From positions 1-39,311 of the forward strand of contig NZ_NVWY01000042.1 in assembly GCF_002733835.1 (NCBI RefSeq): a stretch of 39,311 bases of DNA. Direction: 5' to 3'. The position numbers and the translations under genes were made by a program. The notes below the pieces were generated by a model, which saw nothing but the letters and a program-made list of their open reading frames with translations, searched no databases and was not told where the DNA came from. The stretch is from Alcanivorax sp. (GTDB lineage Bacteria > Pseudomonadota > Gammaproteobacteria > Pseudomonadales > Alcanivoracaceae). Below are positions 11,612 to 21,108 of this stretch, in pieces. Within the stretch, counting starts at the first letter, position 1, and every line of letters begins with the position of its first letter.

Positions 11612-14600
11612 CGTGCCTCTCCCATATAGCTTCGCTGACCCGCCGCCTTGCTGCCCAGCCAGCCCAGATCATCTTCATCAAACTTGTATTCCAGGCCCAC
11701 ATACAGGCCTTCCACGTTGTAGCCTTCCGGGTCCAGATCGTCGTCACGGAAACCGGTAAAGTTATAGCCCACACCCATGCGCAGGTTGCGGCGAATCAAG
11801 GCATTGACGCCTACACCAAAACTGTAGCGGCGCTCTTCGACGCCCTCGGTGGTCAATGCCCCGGCATGCACATCCAGATCAAAGCGACGTGTCATATCCC
11901 AGATGATTCGTCCATCGGCCACATAAGCGTCCGTATCCACATCCAGCTCATACAACTCTGTGGTCTGCCATTTGCCTCCCAGCCGACCGGAGAAAATCCA
12001 GTCGTCGTGGGGCTGATAGTTATGATGCGTGGAAACAATATGCACCCGACGGTCTGCACCGCTATCGCCTCCCCACTGGGTTTTCCATTTGTACATGAAC
12101 AGCATGTGGTGACGGTTATCCAAACGTGGACGGCGCGCTGCACCCAGAGTCACGATGTTGTCACCTTGCTTGGCTTGTGCATCAAAGTATTGCAGACGCA
12201 AATCATCACGAACCACCGCCGACCAATCCACATTCATTCGCCAGATGTTGGCCGCACTGAGACCATAGTAAGTACGCTCATCGCCGAAGCGGGTTTCCGC
12301 CCGGCCTAGCGTGCGGCGGTTGGGGTTACGGCGATCTTCCGCCGCCAGTGACAACGCCGTGGAGTCCTGACTGGTGTTGCCATCAAGCGTTTCGATCCAT
12401 TCTGCCGACGGCGAAATCGTCAGCCCCGGTTCGATTTCAATATCAGAACGTACGCCATTGGCTGCAGCCACATCACGGCCGTCCTGGGCACCGCGTAAGC
12501 GGTATTCAGAAAACACATCCGTATTACGGGTCAGGGCAGAGCGAACCCCAAAGGTGAACTGCCGGGTTTCGGTGCTATTGTCCAGCAAGTTGATGCCGCT
12601 GAGGCTATTAATCATTTCGTAGCGGCTGTACAGGCTGGTTTTTTCGGTGATGCCCAGGTCCGCATCAGCGGCAATACGACGGCGCTCCGTATCCGCAAAA
12701 GCCTGCTCGTATTCCGCCCCCAGGGTCAGCGGCTTGCCGAATAGACTGGCGGCCTGGTTCGCCCCGACGATCCAGGTGCCGAACTCTTCGTCGTTACCAT
12801 TTTCATCGGTCTGCTCAATGCCTCTGACCCCAGCCTCAAGCTGGGTACTGCCAAGCTGCTTGCGACCACGCACGGCCACACTACCCTGGGCTTCTTCCGT
12901 ATCCAGGGATTCCGAGTGGATCGCCTCAAGGTCCGCAGACACCGTATCCGTCAATTTCTGCTCGTGGTTCAGACGCATTTCCTGACGCTCTTCGACAATC
13001 CCGGCTGCCGGATTGCGGAAGCCTGCTTCTGCACGGGCCCACCGCAAATCTGTCTGCGAACCGTTCTGCCATATCCACTGGCTGCCAAAACTGAACGCTC
13101 GCCCTTCACTATCGTCGTCATTGTTTTCCATGGTTGCGGAGGACACGTACAAACGATTTCGCTCGCTGAGCGCATATTCCGCCGCCACGCTGCGTAGATC
13201 GAAACCTTCTACATCGTGTTCATCACGGGTGCGGCTGGCACTAACCGACAGGCGCTCATTAAGCTGATAGCGGGCGCGGGCCCCCATCACCGTGTACTCT
13301 TCAGCGTCGCTGGCTTCCACGTTATAGCTTGCGCGGATGTACACCGGATTCAGATTTTCATCCACGGTGGGAATCACATCGTGGAAACGGATATCGCCCG
13401 TGAAATAGTTCACCGAGTAATCCACATAACGGGTCAGCGGTTGCACGGAAATCACCAGCCCCGGATTGTCCCGGTCACGAATAATCAGCTCCAACGTTTC
13501 GCTATCCCGTTCCGGGCGGCTGCTCAACGTAAACAGCAGGGCCGTACCATTACCCCGAATTTCCTCACTAACCTGTTCGTATTCCGGGCGCGCACCAAAC
13601 ACCTGAAAGCGGGCACGATCACTTTCATAAATCCCATTCAACCCGGTCAGCGTCCGCTGTATGCGCCCCAGATCCTGGACTTCATAATTTGGGTCAGTGA
13701 GGTAATCCCCCCACATGATACTGCTGCGGTCTTTTTCCAGCTTGGCGTAGAGCTTGCTGCGGCTACGGGCATCGTAGCCACGCACGGACGCATCCCCGGC
13801 TATGGGGTAAGAATCAGATGGGTTCAGATCGCGGCGAATCTCTTCATCATCGTCCAGGTCATTATCCGTGTCATAGGCCAGGGTCAAATGAGCATTACCT
13901 CGCACCGCCCCCTTCACAAATACCGCACCATTGGCATCCAACCCTTCTTCCGGCAAAGAATCCCCCAGCTCAGTGGGAGCATTACCGTTATCCCGCAAGT
14001 TGCCACCAAACCCTTGCTTCAGCTGCACATAACCCGTTGCCACTAGAGGCCGAAGCGGGGCAATTTGCTCAACCGTGGCCTTAGCCGCGAATTCATCCAC
14101 CGTCGCGCGCAGCCGCACCGGACCGGTGTATTCGGTACTACGCAGGTGGGCGACACCCTCGCCATCGCGCACACGGATCTGGTAACCAGCGGTATCCGGT
14201 TGCAGGTCCTCTTCCAGCCACGCACCCTTGTCGTTTTCCAGCGTCACGAAGTAAGTACCGCGTGCTGGATTGCCACGGCCATCCAGCATCTTTACTCGTA
14301 TCGCCAGAGTAGAACGGCCACCGTCTGCTGGTAGGGTTTGTGCTGCCGGTTCCAGCATAAGGCTACGGGCGGCCGCAGGACGCAAGAGGGTAGTAGACGC
14401 CAGCACTCGCTCGTTGCCAAACATGTCCTGCGTTTTCACTTCCACCTTGTTGTCGCCTTCTTGTAAAGGCACCCCATACCAGCTCAACACCTGGGTCTTT
14501 TCTCGACGATTGAGAATTTGTTCACCCAGCTGACTGCGCGATACCTTCTCATCGTTGACATACAAATCGGGCTCTACCCCACCGCGCACCGCAACCTGCA

Positions 14601-17600
14601 AACGGCCATCACGGCTGACACCTTCCAGCGGCCACAGCCAGGTTCCGGACTGCCCCTGCTCATGGGTAACATTTTCCGCCGCTATCTTGGTTTCAACCAT
14701 CTTCCGCTCTGGCTCCGCACCAACCACCGACAGGCTCTGTTCGCCCTGCTGGCTGCGGCCCACCTGCTCCCAGACTTCTGTCAGGTTGGCATCACCGGTT
14801 TGAGTGTAAACACCACTACCCAGGTCACCACTACCATCCGCCTGGCGCAAACGGTTGTTACTGTTGTTTTCACGCAACGGGTCAAAACGCGCCGCCTCAT
14901 CCAGCATCCAGTCACCGCTGAGGGAGGCGTTACGGGCCTGTAAATTCTTCACCAGAGCATCACGCTGTTCAGCGGTTGGGCACATGGCCGCAAAATCTGC
15001 ACGGTGATATTCCCCCGGCGTCAGATCAAGAAAGCGGCTTTGCGGGTCGGCAGCGTGGCGGTTATCAATCGGCTTGAGTTTCAACCCTTCCGGCAAGGTC
15101 AGAGGATCAACCTTGATGGTGTGCAATCCAGGACGCAGGCCATACAAGGTGTATTGGCCATTCTCATCAGTAATCACCCAGGACCCATCGGACAAATACA
15201 GTTTCACCCCGCCGACGGGGTACTCACCGTCGTTTTGCAGGTTGTTGCAATCGGCATCCACATACACTTTACCGAAGACCATGGCCTGGTCAGACAGTAC
15301 GCCCTCATTGCGCACCTTTACCTGCACCTCGTCCTGGTTGGAATAATAGGTAAAGCCCGAGCCAGTATTTGCAGAAGCGACCGCCCGGTTAATACCATCA
15401 CTATCTACCGCGCCCGCCGACAATCGAAGACCGTAATGCAGGGTTACCGTGCTACCCGGAGCAATCGGCAAAGGCTGCGGGCCGGCAGATGTCTGCTGGC
15501 GAACGGCAAAAGTGAGTTGGTTGCTACCATTATTGGCAGGTTCAGGCATTTCAATCCGGCGCTCGCCAATTTCCAACCAGGCACTGTTCTCGATATAGCG
15601 AAACCCGTAGGGCAGCCGGTCAACAATTTCTGCCGCAAACAGGTCTGCATCATGATTGCTGGTCAGATCAATCTGGTACGCCAACACATCGCCAACGGCG
15701 GCCTGATCCGTTTCCACCTGCTTATCCAGCAGCAAAATACCGGCAGTCGTCGTGCTGCTCGGGTCCAACGGAATATCCACAAAAACATCCGTCCCCCCCA
15801 GCAAGAAAGCACCATTATTATCGGCGCTGGCAGCGCGGGCCGCCGCACGCCCTAGCGGTGCAGTGGTCGGGTCATACCCCCCCAAACCATACGAGCTTTC
15901 GCTTATGTTGGGATAAAATGCCTTGGCCGCCGCAGGGGGGCGACTGGACGGGAAGGTATAACCTGCCGGAGGCACCACATCCAGGTAATAACAATGCCCA
16001 GGCGTTGCCAACGGAAATTGATAACGCCCGACCTGCAGAGTGTTATCTGCCGTAGCCGTATCAGTATGTTCATCATCCAGCACTACGCCGGTGAAAGGGT
16101 GCAGGGCACGCTCATAGGCACTCTCCGGCAACGCAGCACAACTGGCTGCACCGGTAACAGCAAACGGTTGGCGAGACTGATACATGGCCACAACCGCTCC
16201 CGGCACCGGGCGGCCATTGCTGACATCAAACACCGTTCCTGCCGGATCAACCGCTGCCAAGGCCGTGACCGTCTGCACATTAACCACGCTGCCATCAGCT
16301 GCGTAGGTCGGCACAGAAAACGTCGCCGTAATCCGATCCTGCGGGCCTGACTGCAATACACAACCCAAGCCCAATACGTCACTCAAAGTGGTGCTATCAG
16401 AATACTGTGCCAGCGATTGCGCATTCGCTCCTGCCGGACACAGGCCTCCTGCGCCAAGCCGGTCTTCATTAAGCGACAACGGGAATACACTGCGGAACAC
16501 TCCGGTATTCACGCCAGTTTCCCTCACCGCCATACGCACCGTATCGCCGGTTAATCGTGACAATAGCGACACCTGCAGCAAACGTTCGCCGGACGGCGTG
16601 GTCTGCACAAAATCCTCATCCGCTAATACCTGATTCAACTGTGAGGCTGTCACCCGCAAGTAAGCCCCATCCAGCAAAATCCGCTGCGATTCTTCTGGAA
16701 CAAGCGGATAAATCACCGCATCAACGAAATCTGCATCATCGCTATGATGGGGCGCGCGGTTTTGTTGGTACACATGATTAGCCGGGCGCTGAAACGTAAT
16801 CTCCGGCGTCAACGTGGCGGCAACCTGGTTGCAAACCCGATTACTCTCCACATCATCGCCATTGATAAAACCGTTGCCGTCAAGATCCACACGCGCCTGA
16901 TTAAACAGCACAGTGCCCTGTGTCAGGCCGCTATTTACCCGCACCTGGAAATTGAAATTGCCGGTCTGGTTATTACGAATTCCGCTAGCAGGAATCAGCA
17001 GACCAATTTTTTCTACTGCCCCCATTCCGTTCCAGCTATCGTAAGGTTGCCAGACATCTTGGGCATCGCCGCTGAAATGTAACACCGGAAGCGCCTGTAA
17101 CGGCGCAACCGCCGATACCGAGCCGGCCACCAACGTGACGTTACCGGGCAATAGATCTTCGATAAGAACACCTTGCTCAGGCTGGCCTGCAACCTGGATA
17201 AGCCGCTCTTGCGGTGATGAATTTCCCGCATTGGTAATGGAAAGCTGATACTCAAGGGTCGCCCCTTCCGCCAGCGGAACATCACAACTTTGGCTGGAGG
17301 ATTTACTCAGCACCAAGGACGCCCCGTCCGCCACCAGCACCGTGTCAGTCACCACATCGATTTGCGAACTATCGCGCTGGGAAGTGGCCTCCAGTGACAA
17401 GCGTATTTCCTGACCCTGCTGAAGGCTGGCCGGAACCGCGCCACTAACCACCAACGCCACCGTTTCCCCTGGCTGTATTTGAGTCAGCTCGGTAACTGCC
17501 GCTTCACCGGCATCGGCAAGGCCGTTGCCATTGATATCCAGATAGACAGATAGTCCCTGCAGATCTCCCGCATCACCGGCCAAGTTAGCCAGCACCAGTG

Positions 17601-17904
17601 AGTAACTGTCGATCACATTGCCGGTATTAATCAGCGCGTGCTCGATATTGACCGTTTGCCCCGGCGACACCAAGCGCGTCTTGTCGTCATCCAACGCAAA
17701 AGCAACACTTTCCCCCACCATCACCCGCGAGGTGTTCGATAGCACCCGTAAAACCTGGCCATTGAGCGGATCAAAGTAACGCAGCTCCGCCTGGTTGAGT
17801 AGGGCCGTGCCCGGCGCCGTGGCAGCATGCAGCGCCATGCTGGTTAACACCAGCACGGTAGCAACAACACTGCGAAAAGCGGCACAAAGCACGTTCAATA
17901 TCAT
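11608..17904 (-). CDS. Giant outer-membrane beta-barrel protein with DUF11, SdrD-B-like and Ig-like modules
   Basis: The 2098-residue product starts with a signal peptide (about 1-27, ending MALHA). The mature start PGTALLNQAELRY resembles the other cluster proteins. Modules: beta-sandwich DUF11-like units (about 70-360 and 720-865); an ETGVNTGVF segment near 462-470; an SdrD-B-like unit (about 875-930, VFGKVYVDADCNNLQNDGEY); a linker; an invasin-type Ig-like unit (about 1178-1275); then about 800 residues of alternating amphipathic strands ending GLYVGLEYKF at about 2066-2075, an outer-membrane barrel closing strand, with a 23-residue hydrophilic tail. YVDYSVNYFTGDIRF near 1493 introduces the barrel. 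Likely an outer-membrane anchor or export pore for the fibre proteins. The ATG at 17904 has no well-spaced ribosome site; AGGA lies 5 bases before an in-frame TTG two codons later, a possible alternative start. Confidence 0.85.
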   Translation of the reverse strand: MILNVLCAAFRSVVATVLVLTSMALHAATAPGTALLNQAELRYFDPLNGQVLRVLSNTSRVMVGESVAFALDDDKTRLVSPGQTVNIEHALINTGNVIDSYSLVLANLAGDAGDLQGLSVYLDINGNGLADAGEAAVTELTQIQPGETVALVVSGAVPASLQQGQEIRLSLEATSQRDSSQIDVVTDTVLVADGASLVLSKSSSQSCDVPLAEGATLEYQLSITNAGNSSPQERLIQVAGQPEQGVLIEDLLPGNVTLVAGSVSAVAPLQALPVLHFSGDAQDVWQPYDSWNGMGAVEKIGLLIPASGIRNNQTGNFNFQVRVNSGLTQGTVLFNQARVDLDGNGFINGDDVESNRVCNQVAATLTPEITFQRPANHVYQQNRAPHHSDDADFVDAVIYPLVPEESQRILLDGAYLRVTASQLNQVLADEDFVQTTPSGERLLQVSLLSRLTGDTVRMAVRETGVNTGVFRSVFPLSLNEDRLGAGGLCPAGANAQSLAQYSDSTTLSDVLGLGCVLQSGPQDRITATFSVPTYAADGSVVNVQTVTALAAVDPAGTVFDVSNGRPVPGAVVAMYQSRQPFAVTGAASCAALPESAYERALHPFTGVVLDDEHTDTATADNTLQVGRYQFPLATPGHCYYLDVVPPAGYTFPSSRPPAAAKAFYPNISESSYGLGGYDPTTAPLGRAAARAASADNNGAFLLGGTDVFVDIPLDPSSTTTAGILLLDKQVETDQAAVGDVLAYQIDLTSNHDADLFAAEIVDRLPYGFRYIENSAWLEIGERRIEMPEPANNGSNQLTFAVRQQTSAGPQPLPIAPGSTVTLHYGLRLSAGAVDSDGINRAVASANTGSGFTYYSNQDEVQVKVRNEGVLSDQAMVFGKVYVDADCNNLQNDGEYPVGGVKLYLSDGSWVITDENGQYTLYGLRPGLHTIKVDPLTLPEGLKLKPIDNRHAADPQSRFLDLTPGEYHRADFAAMCPTAEQRDALVKNLQARNASLSGDWMLDEAARFDPLRENNSNNRLRQADGSGDLGSGVYTQTGDANLTEVWEQVGRSQQGEQSLSVVGAEPERKMVETKIAAENVTHEQGQSGTWLWPLEGVSRDGRLQVAVRGGVEPDLYVNDEKVSRSQLGEQILNRREKTQVLSWYGVPLQEGDNKVEVKTQDMFGNERVLASTTLLRPAAARSLMLEPAAQTLPADGGRSTLAIRVKMLDGRGNPARGTYFVTLENDKGAWLEEDLQPDTAGYQIRVRDGEGVAHLRSTEYTGPVRLRATVDEFAAKATVEQIAPLRPLVATGYVQLKQGFGGNLRDNGNAPTELGDSLPEEGLDANGAVFVKGAVRGNAHLTLAYDTDNDLDDDEEIRRDLNPSDSYPIAGDASVRGYDARSRSKLYAKLEKDRSSIMWGDYLTDPNYEVQDLGRIQRTLTGLNGIYESDRARFQVFGARPEYEQVSEEIRGNGTALLFTLSSRPERDSETLELIIRDRDNPGLVISVQPLTRYVDYSVNYFTGDIRFHDVIPTVDENLNPVYIRASYNVEASDAEEYTVMGARARYQLNERLSVSASRTRDEHDVEGFDLRSVAAEYALSERNRLYVSSATMENNDDDSEGRAFSFGSQWIWQNGSQTDLRWARAEAGFRNPAAGIVEERQEMRLNHEQKLTDTVSADLEAIHSESLDTEEAQGSVAVRGRKQLGSTQLEAGVRGIEQTDENGNDEEFGTWIVGANQAASLFGKPLTLGAEYEQAFADTERRRIAADADLGITEKTSLYSRYEMINSLSGINLLDNSTETRQFTFGVRSALTRNTDVFSEYRLRGAQDGRDVAAANGVRSDIEIEPGLTISPSAEWIETLDGNTSQDSTALSLAAEDRRNPNRRTLGRAETRFGDERTYYGLSAANIWRMNVDWSAVVRDDLRLQYFDAQAKQGDNIVTLGAARRPRLDNRHHMLFMYKWKTQWGGDSGADRRVHIVSTHHNYQPHDDWIFSGRLGGKWQTTELYELDVDTDAYVADGRIIWDMTRRFDLDVHAGALTTEGVEERRYSFGVGVNALIRRNLRMGVGYNFTGFRDDDLDPEGYNVEGLYVGLEYKFDEDDLGWLGSKAAGQRSYMGEAR

Positions 17905-17963
17905 CCTGGCTTGTTAGTTTTTCTAGCCTCAGGGCTTTTCCAGAACGAGCGCACCCGCCCTGG

Positions 17964-17993
17964 AAAAACCCTCCCCCCCACAGGGGAGGAGGG
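17964..17993 (-). terminator. Terminator or attenuator after the second DUF11 gene
   Basis: On the minus strand an 11-bp C-rich/G-rich stem with one mismatch (17969-17979 with 17983-17993) and a 3-base loop is followed by TTTTT. It lies just after the 978-residue gene and about 60 bases before the barrel gene. A second inverted repeat, TTTTCCAG (17936-17943) with CTGGAAAA (17960-17967), overlaps the T run. Partial read-through would lower expression of the four downstream genes relative to the two upstream ones. Confidence 0.7.
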
Positions 17994-18010
17994 CTTAACT
18001 TGGGGGAGCG

Positions 18011-20947
18011 TTATTCCACTTCTACACAGAAACTTGCTGTAGAACTTTCACCAGACGCCAACGTACCAATTTCCCACTGGATGGTTGGCAGGCTAATACT
18101 GGGGGAAAGCGTCAAGCCGGAATCTGTCGATGCAACCGTTGCAGTGGCATCTTCCGCCGACTGGAGAGTGGTAAATTCCGTCTCTTCGTCGGTGATTTCC
18201 ACATTCTGTGCTGCGGTCGCACCTTCGTTAGTCGCGGTCAGTTTCCAGATAACACACTGCCCAGGCTCTACCTTAGCGCTTTGTACATCGAGGAAAGCCG
18301 TGTCTGCGGAGCAATCGCAGTCCGTGTCCACGGCTGCCTGCTTGTTCAGACGGACCTGGCCAACAACCACCTCTGTGGTATCCGTGGCGGAATCAGACAC
18401 GGAACCGGCGGCGCTCAAGGTATAGGTATCCACAGAACCGGCAGGCGCATTGGACGGTGCGAATACAGTGACTTGCACATCCAAACGCTGGCCAGGTTCC
18501 AGGGTGACTACGGTGTCAGCACCACTGTTATCCACGTCCACGGTGATGGGTGAGCCGTTGGGAGCACGAACACTCACCGAGCCTGACGACAGGTTTGACA
18601 GTTCAACCCACGCCCCCAGGCTGTTTACATACAGCTGGGTATTACTGCTCCAGCCATCGCCCACCAGGGAGTTCGTGGTGGTAAGGGTAACCTCTTCGGT
18701 GGTGTTGCCGTTGTTGGCGATGATGTGGGAGTAATCCACGTTACCGCCTGGCTGCACCTGGTTGGAACCATCCGGGGTAACCGACAGGCTGGGAGCAGCA
18801 ATCACATCCACCGCATCCAGCTTCTTGTCTTTAACATCGACATCCGAAGAAGATTGCACGGTGAAGACCACCGGGTAATCTCCGTCGCTATCGGTATTAC
18901 CATCTGTCTGATTTTCGCCAGAGCTGTCAACGGTACCGACAAAATCGGACAGAGCCTCATCCACCACGGATGATACTTGTACCAACGCCTTATACTGGTA
19001 AATCGCACCCGCTGGCAGGTTAGGTGTTGATGTTACCGTTGTGCCGGCACTACCAGTATCAACCGTCCCATCCGGCAAGCCTGGGTCGCTACCGTCAGGA
19101 TCCAGGTCCACGCCCACTTCCTGGAAGGTGACAGACCAGCCATCAGGCAGCTGGGCACCCAACGTGAAGGACTGCGGATTGCCGGAGTTGTTGGCGACAA
19201 ACAGATCGAAAGTGGCTACTCCACCTACTGCAACAGTGTCATTGGTGTTAATGGGAGCACCCGAAGCGAATGCATCGGCGGATCCATCGCCAGCGGCGGC
19301 CACAAGTGCGGGGTGGCTGTTGGCCAAATCCACAGAAGGCGCAGTGATTTCGCCCAGCACTTCCAGCTTGTCGTCGCTAATAGTGTTGTTGCCGAAAGAC
19401 GTGGCGACCATGGTGGCAACATAAGGGCCTGAAGTTGCACCACTATTGGCGGGCAACTTGGCACGCACAGTGATGCGTCGATCCGCGCCGGCATCAATGG
19501 AGCCGGTATCCGCAATGCCGTTACCATTGGTATCGGTCAACTGCACATTGTTGTTTTCATCCCAGAAGGTGAACACAGTACCACTTGGGAATGCGACCGC
19601 TGCCGCAGGAACAGTTGCAGTGCCGCCATAGCCCGCACCCGCATCGTTATTGATGGCCAGGTCGAAAGAATCGGCACCATTACCGCCATTAGCGACAATG
19701 TTGGCGAAGGTCACCACTGCACCCGCAGCAGCAGAGTCCTGCTTTGCAATATCATTCAAAGCCCCGTCATCATCTGCGGCATCACCGGTATCCGTGACGT
19801 CAACATCAGCGACCTGGGTAACCGTTGTGGTCGTGGTGTTGGATTTGTTCCGGTTATCAGGCTCATCATCACCATTGCCATCAACGCCAGCGATGAAGGT
19901 GTTACGGATGTTGTCACCCGCGCTTGCAGCAGCATCAACGGTCACTTCATAGACGATGGTGACGGTGGTGTTAACACCGATTTCTTTATCGCGGAAACGG
20001 ATACCCGGCAAGTCAGTACCATCGGAGGCCCCACTGCCATCCAGATCTTCACCATCCTCATCAATCAAGGCCAGGTTGGCAGCGGCAGGATAGGCTGCGC
20101 CCGGCGAGTTCTGCCAAGCGCCGTTTTCATCCATCCAATCATCAAGGTTACCCGCCAGCAGACCGTTAACGGCAACGATGCGAGCAAAGGTCGTGCCCGC
20201 AGGAATCGGGTCAGCGATGATCACATCCGTGGCCGGGCTGCCGCCGGTGTTGGTCAATTGCAGGGTATAGCGAATGGTATCGCCAGCCTTTGCGGAGGAA
20301 ACAGATGCCATCTTGCTCAGCTGAAGTACCGCATCCGTACTAACGATCACCTTGTCGTTGTTGGTACCTTCCAATCCGTCTGCGCCATTACCTGCATCGG
20401 TAACGTCATTAACGTCACCATTGGCCGACGTGACCGTCAGGGTGGCATCTATTTCATCACCCGCTTCCTTATTCGCCGGCACCGGCACAGCAACCACCAG
20501 GTCCACCTGCTCATCGGCGTTCAGGCTGACGTAAGTCACCACATCTTCACCGGCATCTGGCACACCATTGCCATTGGTATCACGGTATACGGTATAGGCA
20601 GCGGCAGAGTCATCATCCTCAGCCCCAACAGTATAGCCGTCACTGCTGTTACCCTTGTTGGTCAAGATGTGCGAGAAGTACACGGTTTCACCCGGTGCAC
20701 CTAACTTTTCGCCATCCTGTTCCAGATCGGCGAAATAGACCTCTTTCACTGTCACCGAGGACTCGTTGGATTGCGCCGAATACTCATTCCCATTGGCGTC
20801 TTGGTAGGTCACTGTTGCACGGTTATTAATGTCCGTTCCGGCAGGCGTGTAAGCCAGCGTTTGCCCAGCGGCAAGCACCAACCCCAACCCCATGGCCGTG
20901 GCAGACACACGCGCAGACAACAGGCCCTTTGCAAAGGCTTGCTTCAT
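18011..20947 (-). CDS. Secreted multi-DUF11 protein, 978 residues, candidate major subunit
   Basis: Function unrecognised. A signal peptide (about 1-32, ending GQTLA) precedes AGTDINNRATVTYQDANGN, the mature-start motif shared across the cluster. The chain of DUF11-type modules includes a textbook unit at about 207-350 (VLQLSKMASVSSAKAGDTI, then LTNTGGSPATDV) and a last unit at 865-978 with four cysteines, ending FCVEVE with no anchor. Calcium-loop-like DTNGNGVPDAGED (123-135) and DTNGNGIADTGS occur. The protein is very rich in Asp, Asn, Thr, Ala and Gly with few basic residues, typical of extracellular fibres or S-layer-like proteins. AAGGA lies 8 bases before the ATG. A 161-base structured gap separates it from the small DUF11 gene, and a terminator-like hairpin follows. 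This layout suits an abundant structural subunit, but no abundance data are available here. Confidence 0.85.
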   Translation of the reverse strand: MKQAFAKGLLSARVSATAMGLGLVLAAGQTLAYTPAGTDINNRATVTYQDANGNEYSAQSNESSVTVKEVYFADLEQDGEKLGAPGETVYFSHILTNKGNSSDGYTVGAEDDDSAAAYTVYRDTNGNGVPDAGEDVVTYVSLNADEQVDLVVAVPVPANKEAGDEIDATLTVTSANGDVNDVTDAGNGADGLEGTNNDKVIVSTDAVLQLSKMASVSSAKAGDTIRYTLQLTNTGGSPATDVIIADPIPAGTTFARIVAVNGLLAGNLDDWMDENGAWQNSPGAAYPAAANLALIDEDGEDLDGSGASDGTDLPGIRFRDKEIGVNTTVTIVYEVTVDAAASAGDNIRNTFIAGVDGNGDDEPDNRNKSNTTTTTVTQVADVDVTDTGDAADDDGALNDIAKQDSAAAGAVVTFANIVANGGNGADSFDLAINNDAGAGYGGTATVPAAAVAFPSGTVFTFWDENNNVQLTDTNGNGIADTGSIDAGADRRITVRAKLPANSGATSGPYVATMVATSFGNNTISDDKLEVLGEITAPSVDLANSHPALVAAAGDGSADAFASGAPINTNDTVAVGGVATFDLFVANNSGNPQSFTLGAQLPDGWSVTFQEVGVDLDPDGSDPGLPDGTVDTGSAGTTVTSTPNLPAGAIYQYKALVQVSSVVDEALSDFVGTVDSSGENQTDGNTDSDGDYPVVFTVQSSSDVDVKDKKLDAVDVIAAPSLSVTPDGSNQVQPGGNVDYSHIIANNGNTTEEVTLTTTNSLVGDGWSSNTQLYVNSLGAWVELSNLSSGSVSVRAPNGSPITVDVDNSGADTVVTLEPGQRLDVQVTVFAPSNAPAGSVDTYTLSAAGSVSDSATDTTEVVVGQVRLNKQAAVDTDCDCSADTAFLDVQSAKVEPGQCVIWKLTATNEGATAAQNVEITDEETEFTTLQSAEDATATVASTDSGLTLSPSISLPTIQWEIGTLASGESSTASFCVEVE

Positions 20948-21108
20948 GGCTGTGTTCCTTAAATTGAAGTTAAGTTTGGACCTTTACTGCATCTGAAAGC
21001 CTTGCCAGAACGACCCTCCCAGTAGCGGGCCGCTCCCCCATCACGACATCAAGTCGCTCGTGCAAGACTTCCCGGGATCTTTCGATCCCACGTCTGTTTC
21101 TCCCGGAG
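20948..21108 (-). other. Structured intergenic leader between the two first cluster genes
   Basis: The gap holds a perfect hairpin, GGGATC-GAAA-GATCCC (21074-21089), with a GNRA-type tetraloop, plus smaller inverted repeats (AAGTC/GACTT, CGAC/GTCG). There is no T run after the hairpin, so it is not a terminator. It may be an mRNA processing or stability element that protects the downstream message. I did not recognise a known riboswitch. Confidence 0.45.

Noticed and set aside
11572..17082. Numerous long plus-strand open frames over the giant barrel gene (for example 13216-14046 and 15004-15855)
   Set aside because: They are antisense shadows of a continuous 2098-codon frame, lack ribosome sites and show no domains; their length reflects codon bias.
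20948..21108. Possible c-di-GMP riboswitch between the two first cluster genes
   Set aside because: The GAAA-loop hairpin is suggestive, but the conserved core of the GEMM motif and its second stem are not present.
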